NCBI RefSeq assembly: GCF_004217095.1
Contig: NZ_SHKO01000001.1
Location: forward strand, 434,001-498,000
DNA length: 64,000 bases
Direction: 5' to 3'
Origin: Advenella incenata
GTDB taxonomy: Bacteria; Pseudomonadota; Gammaproteobacteria; Burkholderiales; Burkholderiaceae_B
The notes beneath the pieces are model-generated. The model was not told where the DNA came from. It made no database searches and saw only the letters and a program-made list of their open reading frames with translations. The position numbers and the translations under genes were made by a program. Position 1 is the first letter of the stretch. Every line of letters starts with the position of its first letter. Shown in pieces: positions 1-10,060 of the stretch.

Positions 1-171
1 GCTGGCGGCATGTACGATGCCATGCAACTGAGCACGGTATCGCTGGTGGGAGCGCAGGTAAAGCTTGTTGGCAACAGCAATTCTATCGACCTGGTTTCCA
101 TCGGTCTTATCGGCGCCAATATGTCGCTTGGCAAGACCGACAGAAAATATGTATTCAGGATTGAGATATGA
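1..171 (+). CDS. Type VI secretion tip protein VgrG, C-terminal fragment (5' end outside window)
   Basis: The frame is open from the first base and ends at TGA 169-171, giving 56 residues. The residues have the short, Gly/Asn/Ser-rich beta-helical repeat look of a VgrG gp5-like C-terminal tail. They resemble the corresponding part of the VgrG-Rhs protein downstream (around residues 725-770), where similar 'IGLYGANIQLGG' type repeats occur. A VgrG upstream of a DUF2169 gene is a usual type VI effector arrangement. The stop codon overlaps an ATG (ATGA at 168-171). Only the tail is visible, so any effector fusion cannot be judged. Confidence 0.6.
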   Translation, partial: AGGMYDAMQLSTVSLVGAQVKLVGNSNSIDLVSIGLIGANMSLGKTDRKYVFRIEI

Positions 172-193
172 ATATGACAAGTGGCATTGGCGC

Positions 194-2812
194 ATGAAAA
201 TTTCCAAGCCATTCTGCCTGAGTATCCAGATCAGGCCGTATCGCTGGCGCGGCCAGGCCCATATCGGCCTGTCTGCCGCCATTCTCGTGGACAACAGCAA
301 GGGATATCCGGTGCTGCAAAATGAAGCGGGGCTTTGGTCGTTTGTTGCCGAGCATTTGAACGCCGAGGGCATTCTGGACCTGGGTATGCCCAAGCCACAA
401 GCAGAGTTTCTGGTGTCGGGTAATGCCTATACTGCGCACTCGGAAGACAAAACGCAGTGCCGCGTTCAAGTGCAGGTCAATGATCGTGTCAAGCAAGTGC
501 AGGTGTACGGAGACCGTTACTTTTTGGACAATCGCATTACTCCGGCGCAGCCTTTTGAACAACTCAACATCGGCTGGCAAAATGCCTATGGCGGGCCTGG
601 CTTTGCGAATAACCCGATGGGCAAGGGGACTGTAGAGGAAACCATTCATGGGGTGCGTGTCAGACGGATGCCCAATGTGGAGTGGCCCGATTATCCGATT
701 CGTGATTTCCGGGAAACCATTCACCCGGCCGGGTTGGGGGCACAGAGTATTACCTGGCCGGTTCGCTTTGGAAAAGTGGGGACGTATTCAGAACAATGGC
801 ACAAAACTGATGCGCCCGGCTTCTTTCCCGATATGGATCCTAGCCTGTTTAATGCCGCCATGCCCGACCAGATCTTTGAAGGGCAGGCGCAACTGCCGCC
901 CAACACCGAATATCGCGTATGGAATATGCATCCGGATAAGCCGTGCTGGCAGGGCACGGTGCCTGCGTGGCAGGCCAGATGCCTGGTGCAACTGCAGAAG
1001 GATGCCGGCACTGAGCCAGAGACCCACGATGTCGAGCTGGTGCCGACCACGCTCTGGCTGGTGCCGCATCTGGAAAGCTATATTGTGCTGTTTCACGCAA
1101 CGCTGCCGGGCTGGCATGACGACGGCGAGGAAATCAAACATATCCTGGGCGCCCTTGAATGGAAGTATTCGCCCAAAACGCATGACCATTATTGTCGCTA
1201 CATGCAAACGCGGCTGGATCATGATGAATCGGCGTTGCTGGCCTATGAAGACGCGCAACTGCTGCCTGAAAACCTGCAAACGGCAGGGTTCGATCTCAAG
1301 CCTGACTTAAATGGCGCCATGTGGGAAAAGCAGCATCGCCTGCAACGTTACCTGCTGCTGCACGCGCGTTCCGATCTGGCCTGCATGGGACTGGATGCCG
1401 AACACTATTTGCCGGAATTTGTCGGCCCCCGGCCGCAGCCGGGCATGGAGCAGTTGCTGGAAAAACAAAGGCAGCGCAATCTGGCGGTCCGCGAACATCG
1501 GGCCGAACTGGTCCAGGCCAAAGCGGCGGCAAAACGCTTCAAACAATCGGGCGGCAGGGACAAGACGCTGCCGACCCTGCTCGGTGAACCGGATTTTCTT
1601 AAAACCATCGAAGATATCAATGCCAGGACCAGAGTACCGGATCCGGGCAATAAACAGCCCAATCGCGCGCTGGATGAACTGCTGGCGCAAATTAGCCAGG
1701 CGCAAGCCAGTGAAGACAATAGCCGTATTGTCCAGCGGCAGCGCCATCGCGGCTTGCTGTTTTCCGCTCAATACCGATCTGGCGCCTACGTGCTGGATCA
1801 GACAATAGCCAGAGAGCGGCGGGAAAAGGCCATCCAGGCGGCACAGACTGATCGAGACCTGAGTGGTATGGATCTGACCGGTGCCGATCTGACGGGCCTG
1901 ATCTTTGACAATTGTGATTTCAGTCAGGCGGTGCTGATGCGCGCCGACATGACTGACGCCACATTCATTCGGTGCAATTTAAGCGAAGCTGTGCTGTTTA
2001 GTGGAACATATAGCAAAACTCAGTTTGAGCACTGCCGGTTTCACACTGCCAATATGTCGCGTACGCGCTTTGACGCCGTTTCGTATTCCAGTTGTGATTT
2101 TCATCAGGCAATTATCGATGAATCGACGTTCAGTCGCTGTGATTTTTCCGGAGCGACATTTAGTGAATCCGTATTCCGGAACGTGCGTTTTGAGAATACG
2201 ACCATGAATGCATTGGCGCTGGATGCAACCGTGATGCTCTCATGCTCACTGGATCATGTGGCGGCAAAGGAGGCAAGGCTGAACAAGTGTGCATTTTATG
2301 AGTGCATTTTTACCAACAGCGCCTTTGCCGACTCCTGGCTGATCCGCTGCGCCTTTGCCTTATGTGAGCTGTCTGGCATGTCGTTTGCCGGATCCGTCAT
2401 GAGCGCCTTCACCCTGATTGCCGAAAAGCCGGTATCCGATTGCGATTTCAGCCATGCCCAAATCAGCGACGGCAGTATGCGTGGTATTCATTTTCAGCGG
2501 CCGCGCTTTGTGCAGGCGGTTATTCGCAATACCGATTGTTCCAAATCGGTTTTTGAACAGGCAGACTGTCGTGGCTTGGAAACCCCCGATGGCGTTTTCA
2601 TGCGGACTGAGTTTCGGCACAGCGATTTTACGGCAGCCAACCTGATGACAGGCCTGTTCAGGAAATCGACGTTTGTTCGTACTAATTTTAGCAAGGTCAA
2701 TTTTTTCCGGGCCGATTTTGCCCAGAGCAATATTGACGCGGGCAGCCTGCAGCATGACAACTATACGCAGCAGATTCAGCTGGAACCCACGCAGAAAAAG
2801 GAATCGGCATGA
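194..2812 (+). CDS. DUF2169 protein with C-terminal pentapeptide repeats (T6SS-associated)
   Basis: The predicted protein has 872 residues. The N-terminal ~300 residues, beginning MKISKPF, match the DUF2169 pattern; DUF2169 proteins act as adaptors or chaperones for type VI cargo next to vgrG genes. A charged, Gln/Lys/Arg-rich probable coiled-coil stretch follows (about 415-520). From about residue 555 to the end are pentapeptide repeats (DLTGADLTG, then many F/L-centred five-residue units), expected to form a right-handed quadrilateral beta-helix. I chose ATG 194 because DUF2169 proteins usually begin near this motif. In-frame ATG 149 and an upstream start at 65 are possible but would overlap the preceding VgrG. 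No strong Shine-Dalgarno sequence precedes 194. The next gene overlaps by four bases, so the two are probably translationally coupled. Confidence 0.8.
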   Translation: MKISKPFCLSIQIRPYRWRGQAHIGLSAAILVDNSKGYPVLQNEAGLWSFVAEHLNAEGILDLGMPKPQAEFLVSGNAYTAHSEDKTQCRVQVQVNDRVKQVQVYGDRYFLDNRITPAQPFEQLNIGWQNAYGGPGFANNPMGKGTVEETIHGVRVRRMPNVEWPDYPIRDFRETIHPAGLGAQSITWPVRFGKVGTYSEQWHKTDAPGFFPDMDPSLFNAAMPDQIFEGQAQLPPNTEYRVWNMHPDKPCWQGTVPAWQARCLVQLQKDAGTEPETHDVELVPTTLWLVPHLESYIVLFHATLPGWHDDGEEIKHILGALEWKYSPKTHDHYCRYMQTRLDHDESALLAYEDAQLLPENLQTAGFDLKPDLNGAMWEKQHRLQRYLLLHARSDLACMGLDAEHYLPEFVGPRPQPGMEQLLEKQRQRNLAVREHRAELVQAKAAAKRFKQSGGRDKTLPTLLGEPDFLKTIEDINARTRVPDPGNKQPNRALDELLAQISQAQASEDNSRIVQRQRHRGLLFSAQYRSGAYVLDQTIARERREKAIQAAQTDRDLSGMDLTGADLTGLIFDNCDFSQAVLMRADMTDATFIRCNLSEAVLFSGTYSKTQFEHCRFHTANMSRTRFDAVSYSSCDFHQAIIDESTFSRCDFSGATFSESVFRNVRFENTTMNALALDATVMLSCSLDHVAAKEARLNKCAFYECIFTNSAFADSWLIRCAFALCELSGMSFAGSVMSAFTLIAEKPVSDCDFSHAQISDGSMRGIHFQRPRFVQAVIRNTDCSKSVFEQADCRGLETPDGVFMRTEFRHSDFTAANLMTGLFRKSTFVRTNFSKVNFFRADFAQSNIDAGSLQHDNYTQQIQLEPTQKKESA

Positions 2813-3882
2813 GCCTGACCGATGAGCAACTTCGGGAACTGGTGGATAACGGTGTGCCGATTCTGAAAATATCACTCAAAGAGCGGGATCTGCGCGACTG
2901 GAATCTGTCGGGAGCCCTTTTTGAAGGCGTTGATTTCACGGGGGCGCAACTCGATGGCGCCAGGCTGGACGAAAGCGTATTTGCCAACTGCTGCTTTGAC
3001 CGTGCAAGTATGAACGAATGCTACGGCAACGCGGTATTTTTCAACACCTGTGTGATGGCCGGAACACAATGGCGCCAGTCCCTGTTGTTTCAGGCCAAAT
3101 GGCATGAGTGCGATGTACGTGACGCGGATTTTGATCATGCCATGATGGACGAAACGGTATTCATCGGCTGTCGCCTGGCAGGCGTGCGCTACACCGGTGT
3201 TCAGGGCAGGGAAATGACCTTCATGAAGTCGGATATGGAACGGGTCGATTTCTCACAGGCGCAGTTGTTCAAATCCACGCTGTTCGGGTTGGACCTGAAA
3301 ACCGTTATTTTTCACAAAGCCAGCCTGGTCAATGTGATCTGGCTGCAGTCGGATCTGAGCGGCCAGAATTTACAGGGGCAGGACCTGGAGCGTGGCGTGT
3401 TTACCGAGGCAATCCTTGACGGGATGTGCCTGGCCTCGGCCAATCTGGTGCAGGCCGCTTTCAAGAGCGCGAGCGTCAAAGGCGCGGATCTGCGCAGCAG
3501 CAAAGGCCAGTTCATTGTTTTTGCCGATGCGGATCTGAGTGGTGCACGCTGCGATGCTGCGCAATTTGCGCAAAGCGTATTCGTAGATGCCATCACGGAT
3601 GATGCCAGCTTTGTCGATGCCAACCTGTCCATGTCTGTATGGCATCACGCCAGTGCCCGTCAATGCCGCTTTGATCGGGCCCAACTGGATCACACCGATT
3701 TTTCGTATGCAGACCTGTATCAGGCGCGTTTTGATGATGCCAGGCTAAATCGCACCCGCTTTCACCGCGCGCTCAGTGATGACCTGAACCTGAAGCGGCG
3801 TGCCGGCGCCCTGGAGAAAGACCCGGAACTGTATGAGGCCGAGTTATGGAGCGAAACGCAGCGCGCCAGGGCTTTCCCGTAG
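2809..3882 (+). CDS. Pentapeptide-repeat protein (T6SS-associated)
   Basis: This 357-residue protein begins at an ATG overlapping the stop of the DUF2169 gene (ATGA), so the two are almost certainly one operon. Nearly the whole chain from about residue 20 to 330 is pentapeptide repeats of the A(D/N)LXX type with Phe or Leu at the central position, which predicts a long beta-helix rod. There is no signal peptide, membrane segment or catalytic motif. Its place between a DUF2169 adaptor and a VgrG-Rhs effector suggests a structural or loading role in the secretion tip. That role is inferred from context; pentapeptide proteins elsewhere also mimic DNA or bind topoisomerases. Confidence 0.75.
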   Translation: MSLTDEQLRELVDNGVPILKISLKERDLRDWNLSGALFEGVDFTGAQLDGARLDESVFANCCFDRASMNECYGNAVFFNTCVMAGTQWRQSLLFQAKWHECDVRDADFDHAMMDETVFIGCRLAGVRYTGVQGREMTFMKSDMERVDFSQAQLFKSTLFGLDLKTVIFHKASLVNVIWLQSDLSGQNLQGQDLERGVFTEAILDGMCLASANLVQAAFKSASVKGADLRSSKGQFIVFADADLSGARCDAAQFAQSVFVDAITDDASFVDANLSMSVWHHASARQCRFDRAQLDHTDFSYADLYQARFDDARLNRTRFHRALSDDLNLKRRAGALEKDPELYEAELWSETQRARAFP

Positions 3883-3918
3883 CGCTATTGACCCAACCAC
3901 GATAGATAGAGCAAAGTC

Positions 3919-6900
3919 ATGAACCGTATTGTCAATGCCATCACGCCGCTGGGCGACGCGCTTAAATTCAAGTCCCTGCAGGGAGATGAAGGGCTATCCT
4001 GCCTGTCCGAATGGACGGTGCGGTTTGTTTCCGAACACGCGAAGCTGGATCTGCAATCCATGCTGGGGCAATCGGTGACATTCGAAATAGAGACGGGCGC
4101 ATCACCCCGATTTCTGAACGGCATTGTAACCGGCTTCGAATTACTGCATCGCGAGACCCGGACACCGCGTTATTACATTTATCAGGCCACGGTCAGATCG
4201 TGGTTGTGGTATGCGACGCAGAACAGCGACAATCGCATCTTCCAGAATGAAACAGCTGTCGACATTATCACAAAGGTGCTTGGCAAATACGACTTCGCTG
4301 TTGAAATTCGGCTGATGAACCGTTATCGCAAGTGGGGCTATTGCGTCCAGTTCCAGGAAACAGATTTCAGTTTTGTCAGCAGACTTATGGAGCACGAGGG
4401 CATCTATTACTGGTTCCGCCATGAAGCATCACGTCATGTCCTGGTGTTGACAGACGAAGCCCAGTCGCACGATCCGTTGCCGGTTTTGCCTGTGATTCCC
4501 TTTTATCCTGATGACCGGCCTTCCGTTGCCATGCAGGCGTGTATCGCCGACTGGCAGGTGTCGGGGGAACTGACGCCCACGGGCTATGCCACCATGGATT
4601 ACGACTTTCAGAAGCCGTTGGCGGACATGAGCGCCAAGCGCAGGACGAGTCCGCGGGCAACCCAGGGTCTGGATCTGGAAATGTATGAACCCATGGGTGG
4701 GTACGTAGACTCATCCGACTCTGAACATTATGTCAAAGTGCATCTGCAGTCGCTGCAATGTTTGCAGGAGCAGGCTGTGGCCCGGTCAAATGTGCGGACG
4801 ATGGCGCCTGGTTATACCTTCACGCTGAAAAACTACCCCCATCAGGCGGAAAATAAGGCATATCTGGTTGTTCATACTGAATATGACATACAGAATCCGG
4901 CCTATGCCAGCCATGATCAGCCTGATGACCAAGCGCGGTATGTTGTGACCTCCCGGCATATTCCTGCCAATGTGCAGTATCGCGCCGCGCGTAGCACGCC
5001 CATCCCGAAAATGAGTGGCCCGCAAACGGCGACCGTAGTGGGCCCGCAAGGCGAAGAGATCTGGACCGACAAGTACGGTCGAATCAAGGTACAGTTTCAC
5101 TGGGACCGTGAAGGCGCAATGGACGAGAACAGCTCGTGCTGGATACGAGTGTCCAACCCCTGGGCCGGCGGTGGCTTTGGTGGGGTGCAAATCCCGCGCG
5201 TGCGCGAAGAAGTGGTGGTGGACTTCATCAACGGCAATATCGATCGTCCGATCGCGGTGGGGCGGGTCTACAACGCCAGCAATATGCCGCCTGTGAATTT
5301 GCCGGACGATGCCACGCAAAGCGGCTTTCTTACCCGCAGCAAAAACGGCACTCCCGCCAACGCGAACAAGCTGATGTTTGAAGACCGGCAGGGCAGCGAG
5401 CTACTGGCCATGGTGGCTGAAAAAGATATGGATACGCATGTCAAAAATAATCAGACGCATGACGTGGCAGGCAATGTCGTGTCCGCGATCGCCGGGCTGC
5501 GTTCGCACACCGCGCACAGCACCTCAGATATCACCATGGTCGCTGGCGCGGTCAAAAACTACCAGGCGGATCACAATCGGACCGTACAGGGCTCACTGGA
5601 CGAACAGATAGGCGCCAATCTGCAGCAGTCGTTCAATGATGGTGTGGACGAAACCATTACGGGAGCGCTGACCAGCACCATTGGTGGGCAGGCCAGCCAT
5701 ACGTTGCAGGGATTGCATATCACGACCACCACCCATGATGAAGAGACGGTCAATGGCACCGTGTCGGAAACCGTCGGAACCGGGGAGACCAGCAATATCA
5801 AGTCGGGTTCGCAGTTGCAGGCTGGCGACATCACCATGGCGTCGCCCACGATCTATTCCGAATCCACACAGGAAGAAATTGATATCAAGGCGGGTGGCTC
5901 GTTGGACATCAGCTCTGCCGGCCCTGGAATTGTGCAGACACCGGGCAAGATCATCAAGGAGAGTCCGGTCAATGTGGAAACGGCGCTGATGCTGGACAAC
6001 AATACCGTCACCAGAAAAAAGAGCTATACGCTGGATTTGAGTGTGGATGGTATCAAGGATGTGATGGTCGAGGGACATAATCACAACCAGAATATTGCAG
6101 ATATCAAATTGTACGGCATGGGCGACTCCATGCAGGCAGCTAACATCGGCCTGTATGGCGCCAACATTCAGTTGGGTGGACAGGATCAGAAAATGGGTCT
6201 GCTCAACGTGAACATCACAGGCATCGAGCTGGACAAGGGCTTTAAGATCAAACGTCCCGGCGGTGGCGGCGGAGTCGGGACAAAAGGCAAGGGCAAGGAC
6301 GGCAGCGGGGGTGATGGCGGCAGGGGCGGAAAAGGCGACAAGGATGGGAACGGGAACAGAGGGGATGCTGACAAGCCACATGCAGACTGCAAAGACTGTA
6401 TGGGAAGATCAGGCTTCTCCATTGGCTTTGACGTCGGAGATGAACGTATTGCCCAAAGTGATTTTTCCTTGTCCGGCGCTTTTCCGATAAGCTGGGATCG
6501 GGTCTATCGTTCCAATTTCAGCGCCAATGATGAAGATGGCCCGTTGGGACCACGATGGATTACGCCATTTACGCTTTTTATCCAAGAGAGTGCTCAGGGG
6601 CTTGCCTATTATTCCATTGTGGGTAGAACGATCGAGACCTCACCACTGGCATTGGGCGAGGAACGATATGATCGCAGCGAGGAAATAAACTGGCGCAGGC
6701 TTGATGAACAAACGCTTGTCATCAGCCAGAAACATGAACGATTTGAAACATTCCGAAAAATCGGTGCCACGTACCGGCTGGTGTCTATTGCTGACAGGGT
6801 CGGCAACAAAATCGACATTGACTATCAGGAACAGGGCCTGCTGCTTTCCATACAGAACGACGTATGGGTGGTGAGATTCGAGCACGACGAGCAGCGCCGG

Positions 6901-9900
6901 ATTCGGCGAATCATGACGGACGTGACGCACGATGGAAACACGGTGCAACGCCAGCTTGCCGGCTACCAGTATGATGAAGCCGGCGATCTTGTGCGGGCCG
7001 CCGATGAATACCTGTCGGAACGTCTGTATGCCTACAACCATCATTTGATCACCCGCTACAGCGACAGGACAGGCCGTGGTATCAATCTGGAGTGGAAGGG
7101 CACCGAGCCCAATGCGCGTTGCTTTCGCGAATATGCTGATGACGGCAGCCATGAAATTGTTCTGTCTTGGGACAGGGAGAATCGACTCACCCATGTCACC
7201 AATGCGCTAGGCCAGACAACGACATACCGGTTTGACCAATACAACTACATTTCACATATCTACTTTCCAGACGGGACCATCGAAGAACGCAAGCGTGATG
7301 ATTATCACAATATTATTGCGATCGTTAATCCGGATGGAACCACAGACCGTTTTGAATATGACGCTCGTGACAATCTGGTCCGACATATTCGTCGTGACAA
7401 CACTCAGGTTAGCTGGATCTATAACCAGGATGAACAACTGGTCCAGGTAACCGATGCGATGGGAGCGATCTGGCGCCGTCAATACAATGATCGCCAGCAA
7501 ATGATTCGTCAGACCGACCCACTGGGTCGGGTCACCGAGTTTACCTACAACCTTGCCGGTAGTGCAACCGCCATCAAGGACGCAAAAGGCGGGGTCAAGC
7601 GCGTCGTTTATAACAACGCTAATAAAATTTTGCAGTATGCAGATTGTTCCAATAACACGACAACGTGGGAATACGATCATCTGGATCGTGTTGTCGGGCT
7701 GATTGATGCCGAAGGCAAAAGAACAGCCTATGACTATGATGATAAAGGACATTTGTCACGCGTTATCGAACCGGACGGCGAACTGCGGCTCTTGTCGTAC
7801 GATGCCGAGGGTCGCCTGCTGTCCGCCAAAGACGCACTCGGACAGGAAACCTTATTCAGTTATGATGCGGCAGGCAGGCTTGCGCGCAGAATCAGTCCGA
7901 TCAGCACGTCCATTGATTATCGATACGATCGGACCGGAAAACTGACCCAGTTGATCAATGAAAACAACGAACATTATTCATTCACCTATGATCCTTTTGG
8001 CAGGCTGCTTGAGGAATCGGGATTTGATAAAAAAATAACAAAATTCACCTATACCAAAAATACCGGCACCCTGGCCACGGTCACCGAAGGTGATGTGATC
8101 ACTCGTTATGAGTACGACGTCATTGGCCAGATTATTGCTCGTTCTGGCCAGGGAAGCACGGAACGTTTCGATTACGATGCAAACAGCCGACTGGTTGGAG
8201 CATCCAATGCAATCAGTCAAAATACCCTTTCCTATGACGCCGTCGGAAACGTCCTCGCGGTGCATCAGCAGTACACGTTATTTGACACGCAACGGGATTT
8301 TTTGTGGCGGCACTCTTACGACGAAATAGACAATCGCATCGCCACCCGCCGTCCGGACGGCGTGGAAACAGACTGGCTGATTTCAGGTAGTAGCTACGTT
8401 CATGAGATGTTGCTGAACAAAGCCACATTGGCCAGCTTTACGCGCAATGATGTGTATCAGGAAAAATCCCGCACGCTGATGAACAGCATGCAGCAGCGCA
8501 GTGAATATGACAGGGCCGGGCGATTGCAGACCCAGGTGTTGCTGGAGGGCAATTTTCACGAGAAGGTGCGCCTCAAGCGCGAGTATCACTACGATAAAAT
8601 AGGCCAACTGGTCGGCGTCTCCGATTCAACGAGAGGCGATGCACTCTATCGCTATGATCCGCTGGGGCGAATTGTGCGTGCCGCTACGCCTGTCTTTGAT
8701 GAGACATTCAGTTTCGATCCCGCTTCGAATATTACAACTGCCATTGCCATAGGAACGCAGACCACCACTCTACCTGCTGATGTGCCAGCGGTGGTGGGCA
8801 ATGTACTCAGAGAGTACGCCGGCATCCATTTTGAGTATGACGTACAAGGCAATATGGTGAGCAAAAGCAGCCCGGGATGCCGACAGGCATTTACCTGGAA
8901 TGCGTTCAACCAACTGGTGTCAGTGCGAACGGCAAAAAATGGCGCAAGCGACGTTGTTGCCGCATATTACTATGATGCTTTCGGACGCCGAATCGGCAAA
9001 CAGGTCGCCAAGGGTGACGACGACCCCGCGTCGGTCCGGGTATTTTATGGTTGGGATGGAGAAAATCTGGCGTTCGAATCCATCGTGGGCCAGGAATGCA
9101 CCAAACATTATCTGTATGAGTATGAAAGTTTCGTCCCGCTGGCTCAGTATCTGTCTCCAGCCTCGGCGAACGCTTGGGCCGACACGGCTGCCGGCACCGT
9201 TCGTGATATCGCCTTCTTTCATTGCGATCGTATCGGTACACCCAGGGAATTGTTCGATGAATCGCAGCGCAAAATCTGGGCAGGCGAATATCAGTTCTGG
9301 GGGAAGCGGCGAGATACGGATGCATCCGATTCCACAGATGCGTCTGACTATGCGCACAACAACATCCGCTTTCAAGGGCAGTACTACGATAGTGAATCCG
9401 GTCTGCATTACAACCGTTATCGGTACTATGATCCCGATACCGGACGATATATCCGTCAGGATCCGATTGGCTTGTTCGGGGGCATCAATCTTTATCTTTA
9501 CGGACCCAGCAGCACCATGTGGATTGATCCGTTTGGTCTTGCCATGTGGCCGTCAGGACAGTTCAATAGCTGGTTCAATGGTCAGACGGCAGACCAGATT
9601 GCCGATTTTATGAGTTCTAAATCGACGCGTGAGCTGATCAAGAAAGCGTTGCGCGGAAGCGGCGGCATGCACGAATGGTTTCCTGTCTCCATGGCGGCCA
9701 AGGCCAAGGAAATAGGGCTGAATGCGGAAACACTGAAATCCTGGGCAACGCCGACGGTGGATGTCTACTTTCAGAATATCAATGACAAAGGCAATATTAT
9801 TCAGGGACCCCACCCCAGCCGAAACAGTAGCGGGTGTCGGGCCAGCAGCGTAGCTCACGAGCAGTTGATGGACCAGTTGCAGCAAGCGTCAGACCCTGAT

Positions 9901-9984
9901 GAAGCCCTGGATATTATCCAGTCATTCGCAAGGCAATTTGCGAGAAATGGTGGTTCTCAGACAGGTGGCTTCAGCGTGCTATAG
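3919..9984 (+). CDS. VgrG-Rhs fusion effector with variable C-terminal toxin tip
   Basis: This 2021-residue protein is both secretion spike and toxin carrier. Residues 1 to about 360 are the gp27-like VgrG base, about 367-455 the gp5 OB fold (starting near GPQTATVVGP), and 456-770 the beta-helical tail. A Gly/Lys/Asp-rich low-complexity linker covers about 780-820. From about 830 comes the DUF6531/Rhs region with many YD repeats, ending in the conserved core RYYDPDTGRYIRQDPIGL (from about 1835) and a DPFGL motif at 1870-1874 where Rhs proteins are normally self-cleaved. The final ~146 residues (from 1876) are the variable toxin, with HEW at 1918-1920 and AHEQ at 1979-1982. I see no PAAR domain. 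It is followed by a candidate immunity gene. Confidence 0.9.
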   Translation: MNRIVNAITPLGDALKFKSLQGDEGLSCLSEWTVRFVSEHAKLDLQSMLGQSVTFEIETGASPRFLNGIVTGFELLHRETRTPRYYIYQATVRSWLWYATQNSDNRIFQNETAVDIITKVLGKYDFAVEIRLMNRYRKWGYCVQFQETDFSFVSRLMEHEGIYYWFRHEASRHVLVLTDEAQSHDPLPVLPVIPFYPDDRPSVAMQACIADWQVSGELTPTGYATMDYDFQKPLADMSAKRRTSPRATQGLDLEMYEPMGGYVDSSDSEHYVKVHLQSLQCLQEQAVARSNVRTMAPGYTFTLKNYPHQAENKAYLVVHTEYDIQNPAYASHDQPDDQARYVVTSRHIPANVQYRAARSTPIPKMSGPQTATVVGPQGEEIWTDKYGRIKVQFHWDREGAMDENSSCWIRVSNPWAGGGFGGVQIPRVREEVVVDFINGNIDRPIAVGRVYNASNMPPVNLPDDATQSGFLTRSKNGTPANANKLMFEDRQGSELLAMVAEKDMDTHVKNNQTHDVAGNVVSAIAGLRSHTAHSTSDITMVAGAVKNYQADHNRTVQGSLDEQIGANLQQSFNDGVDETITGALTSTIGGQASHTLQGLHITTTTHDEETVNGTVSETVGTGETSNIKSGSQLQAGDITMASPTIYSESTQEEIDIKAGGSLDISSAGPGIVQTPGKIIKESPVNVETALMLDNNTVTRKKSYTLDLSVDGIKDVMVEGHNHNQNIADIKLYGMGDSMQAANIGLYGANIQLGGQDQKMGLLNVNITGIELDKGFKIKRPGGGGGVGTKGKGKDGSGGDGGRGGKGDKDGNGNRGDADKPHADCKDCMGRSGFSIGFDVGDERIAQSDFSLSGAFPISWDRVYRSNFSANDEDGPLGPRWITPFTLFIQESAQGLAYYSIVGRTIETSPLALGEERYDRSEEINWRRLDEQTLVISQKHERFETFRKIGATYRLVSIADRVGNKIDIDYQEQGLLLSIQNDVWVVRFEHDEQRRIRRIMTDVTHDGNTVQRQLAGYQYDEAGDLVRAADEYLSERLYAYNHHLITRYSDRTGRGINLEWKGTEPNARCFREYADDGSHEIVLSWDRENRLTHVTNALGQTTTYRFDQYNYISHIYFPDGTIEERKRDDYHNIIAIVNPDGTTDRFEYDARDNLVRHIRRDNTQVSWIYNQDEQLVQVTDAMGAIWRRQYNDRQQMIRQTDPLGRVTEFTYNLAGSATAIKDAKGGVKRVVYNNANKILQYADCSNNTTTWEYDHLDRVVGLIDAEGKRTAYDYDDKGHLSRVIEPDGELRLLSYDAEGRLLSAKDALGQETLFSYDAAGRLARRISPISTSIDYRYDRTGKLTQLINENNEHYSFTYDPFGRLLEESGFDKKITKFTYTKNTGTLATVTEGDVITRYEYDVIGQIIARSGQGSTERFDYDANSRLVGASNAISQNTLSYDAVGNVLAVHQQYTLFDTQRDFLWRHSYDEIDNRIATRRPDGVETDWLISGSSYVHEMLLNKATLASFTRNDVYQEKSRTLMNSMQQRSEYDRAGRLQTQVLLEGNFHEKVRLKREYHYDKIGQLVGVSDSTRGDALYRYDPLGRIVRAATPVFDETFSFDPASNITTAIAIGTQTTTLPADVPAVVGNVLREYAGIHFEYDVQGNMVSKSSPGCRQAFTWNAFNQLVSVRTAKNGASDVVAAYYYDAFGRRIGKQVAKGDDDPASVRVFYGWDGENLAFESIVGQECTKHYLYEYESFVPLAQYLSPASANAWADTAAGTVRDIAFFHCDRIGTPRELFDESQRKIWAGEYQFWGKRRDTDASDSTDASDYAHNNIRFQGQYYDSESGLHYNRYRYYDPDTGRYIRQDPIGLFGGINLYLYGPSSTMWIDPFGLAMWPSGQFNSWFNGQTADQIADFMSSKSTRELIKKALRGSGGMHEWFPVSMAAKAKEIGLNAETLKSWATPTVDVYFQNINDKGNIIQGPHPSRNSSGCRASSVAHEQLMDQLQQASDPDEALDIIQSFARQFARNGGSQTGGFSVL

Positions 9985-10060
9985 TTGCTTGTGTCGGGAG
10001 CGCAGGGCGTGTAGTGAAATGCAATAAGTGGAAAACAACTTTATATTTGGATGATTGACA

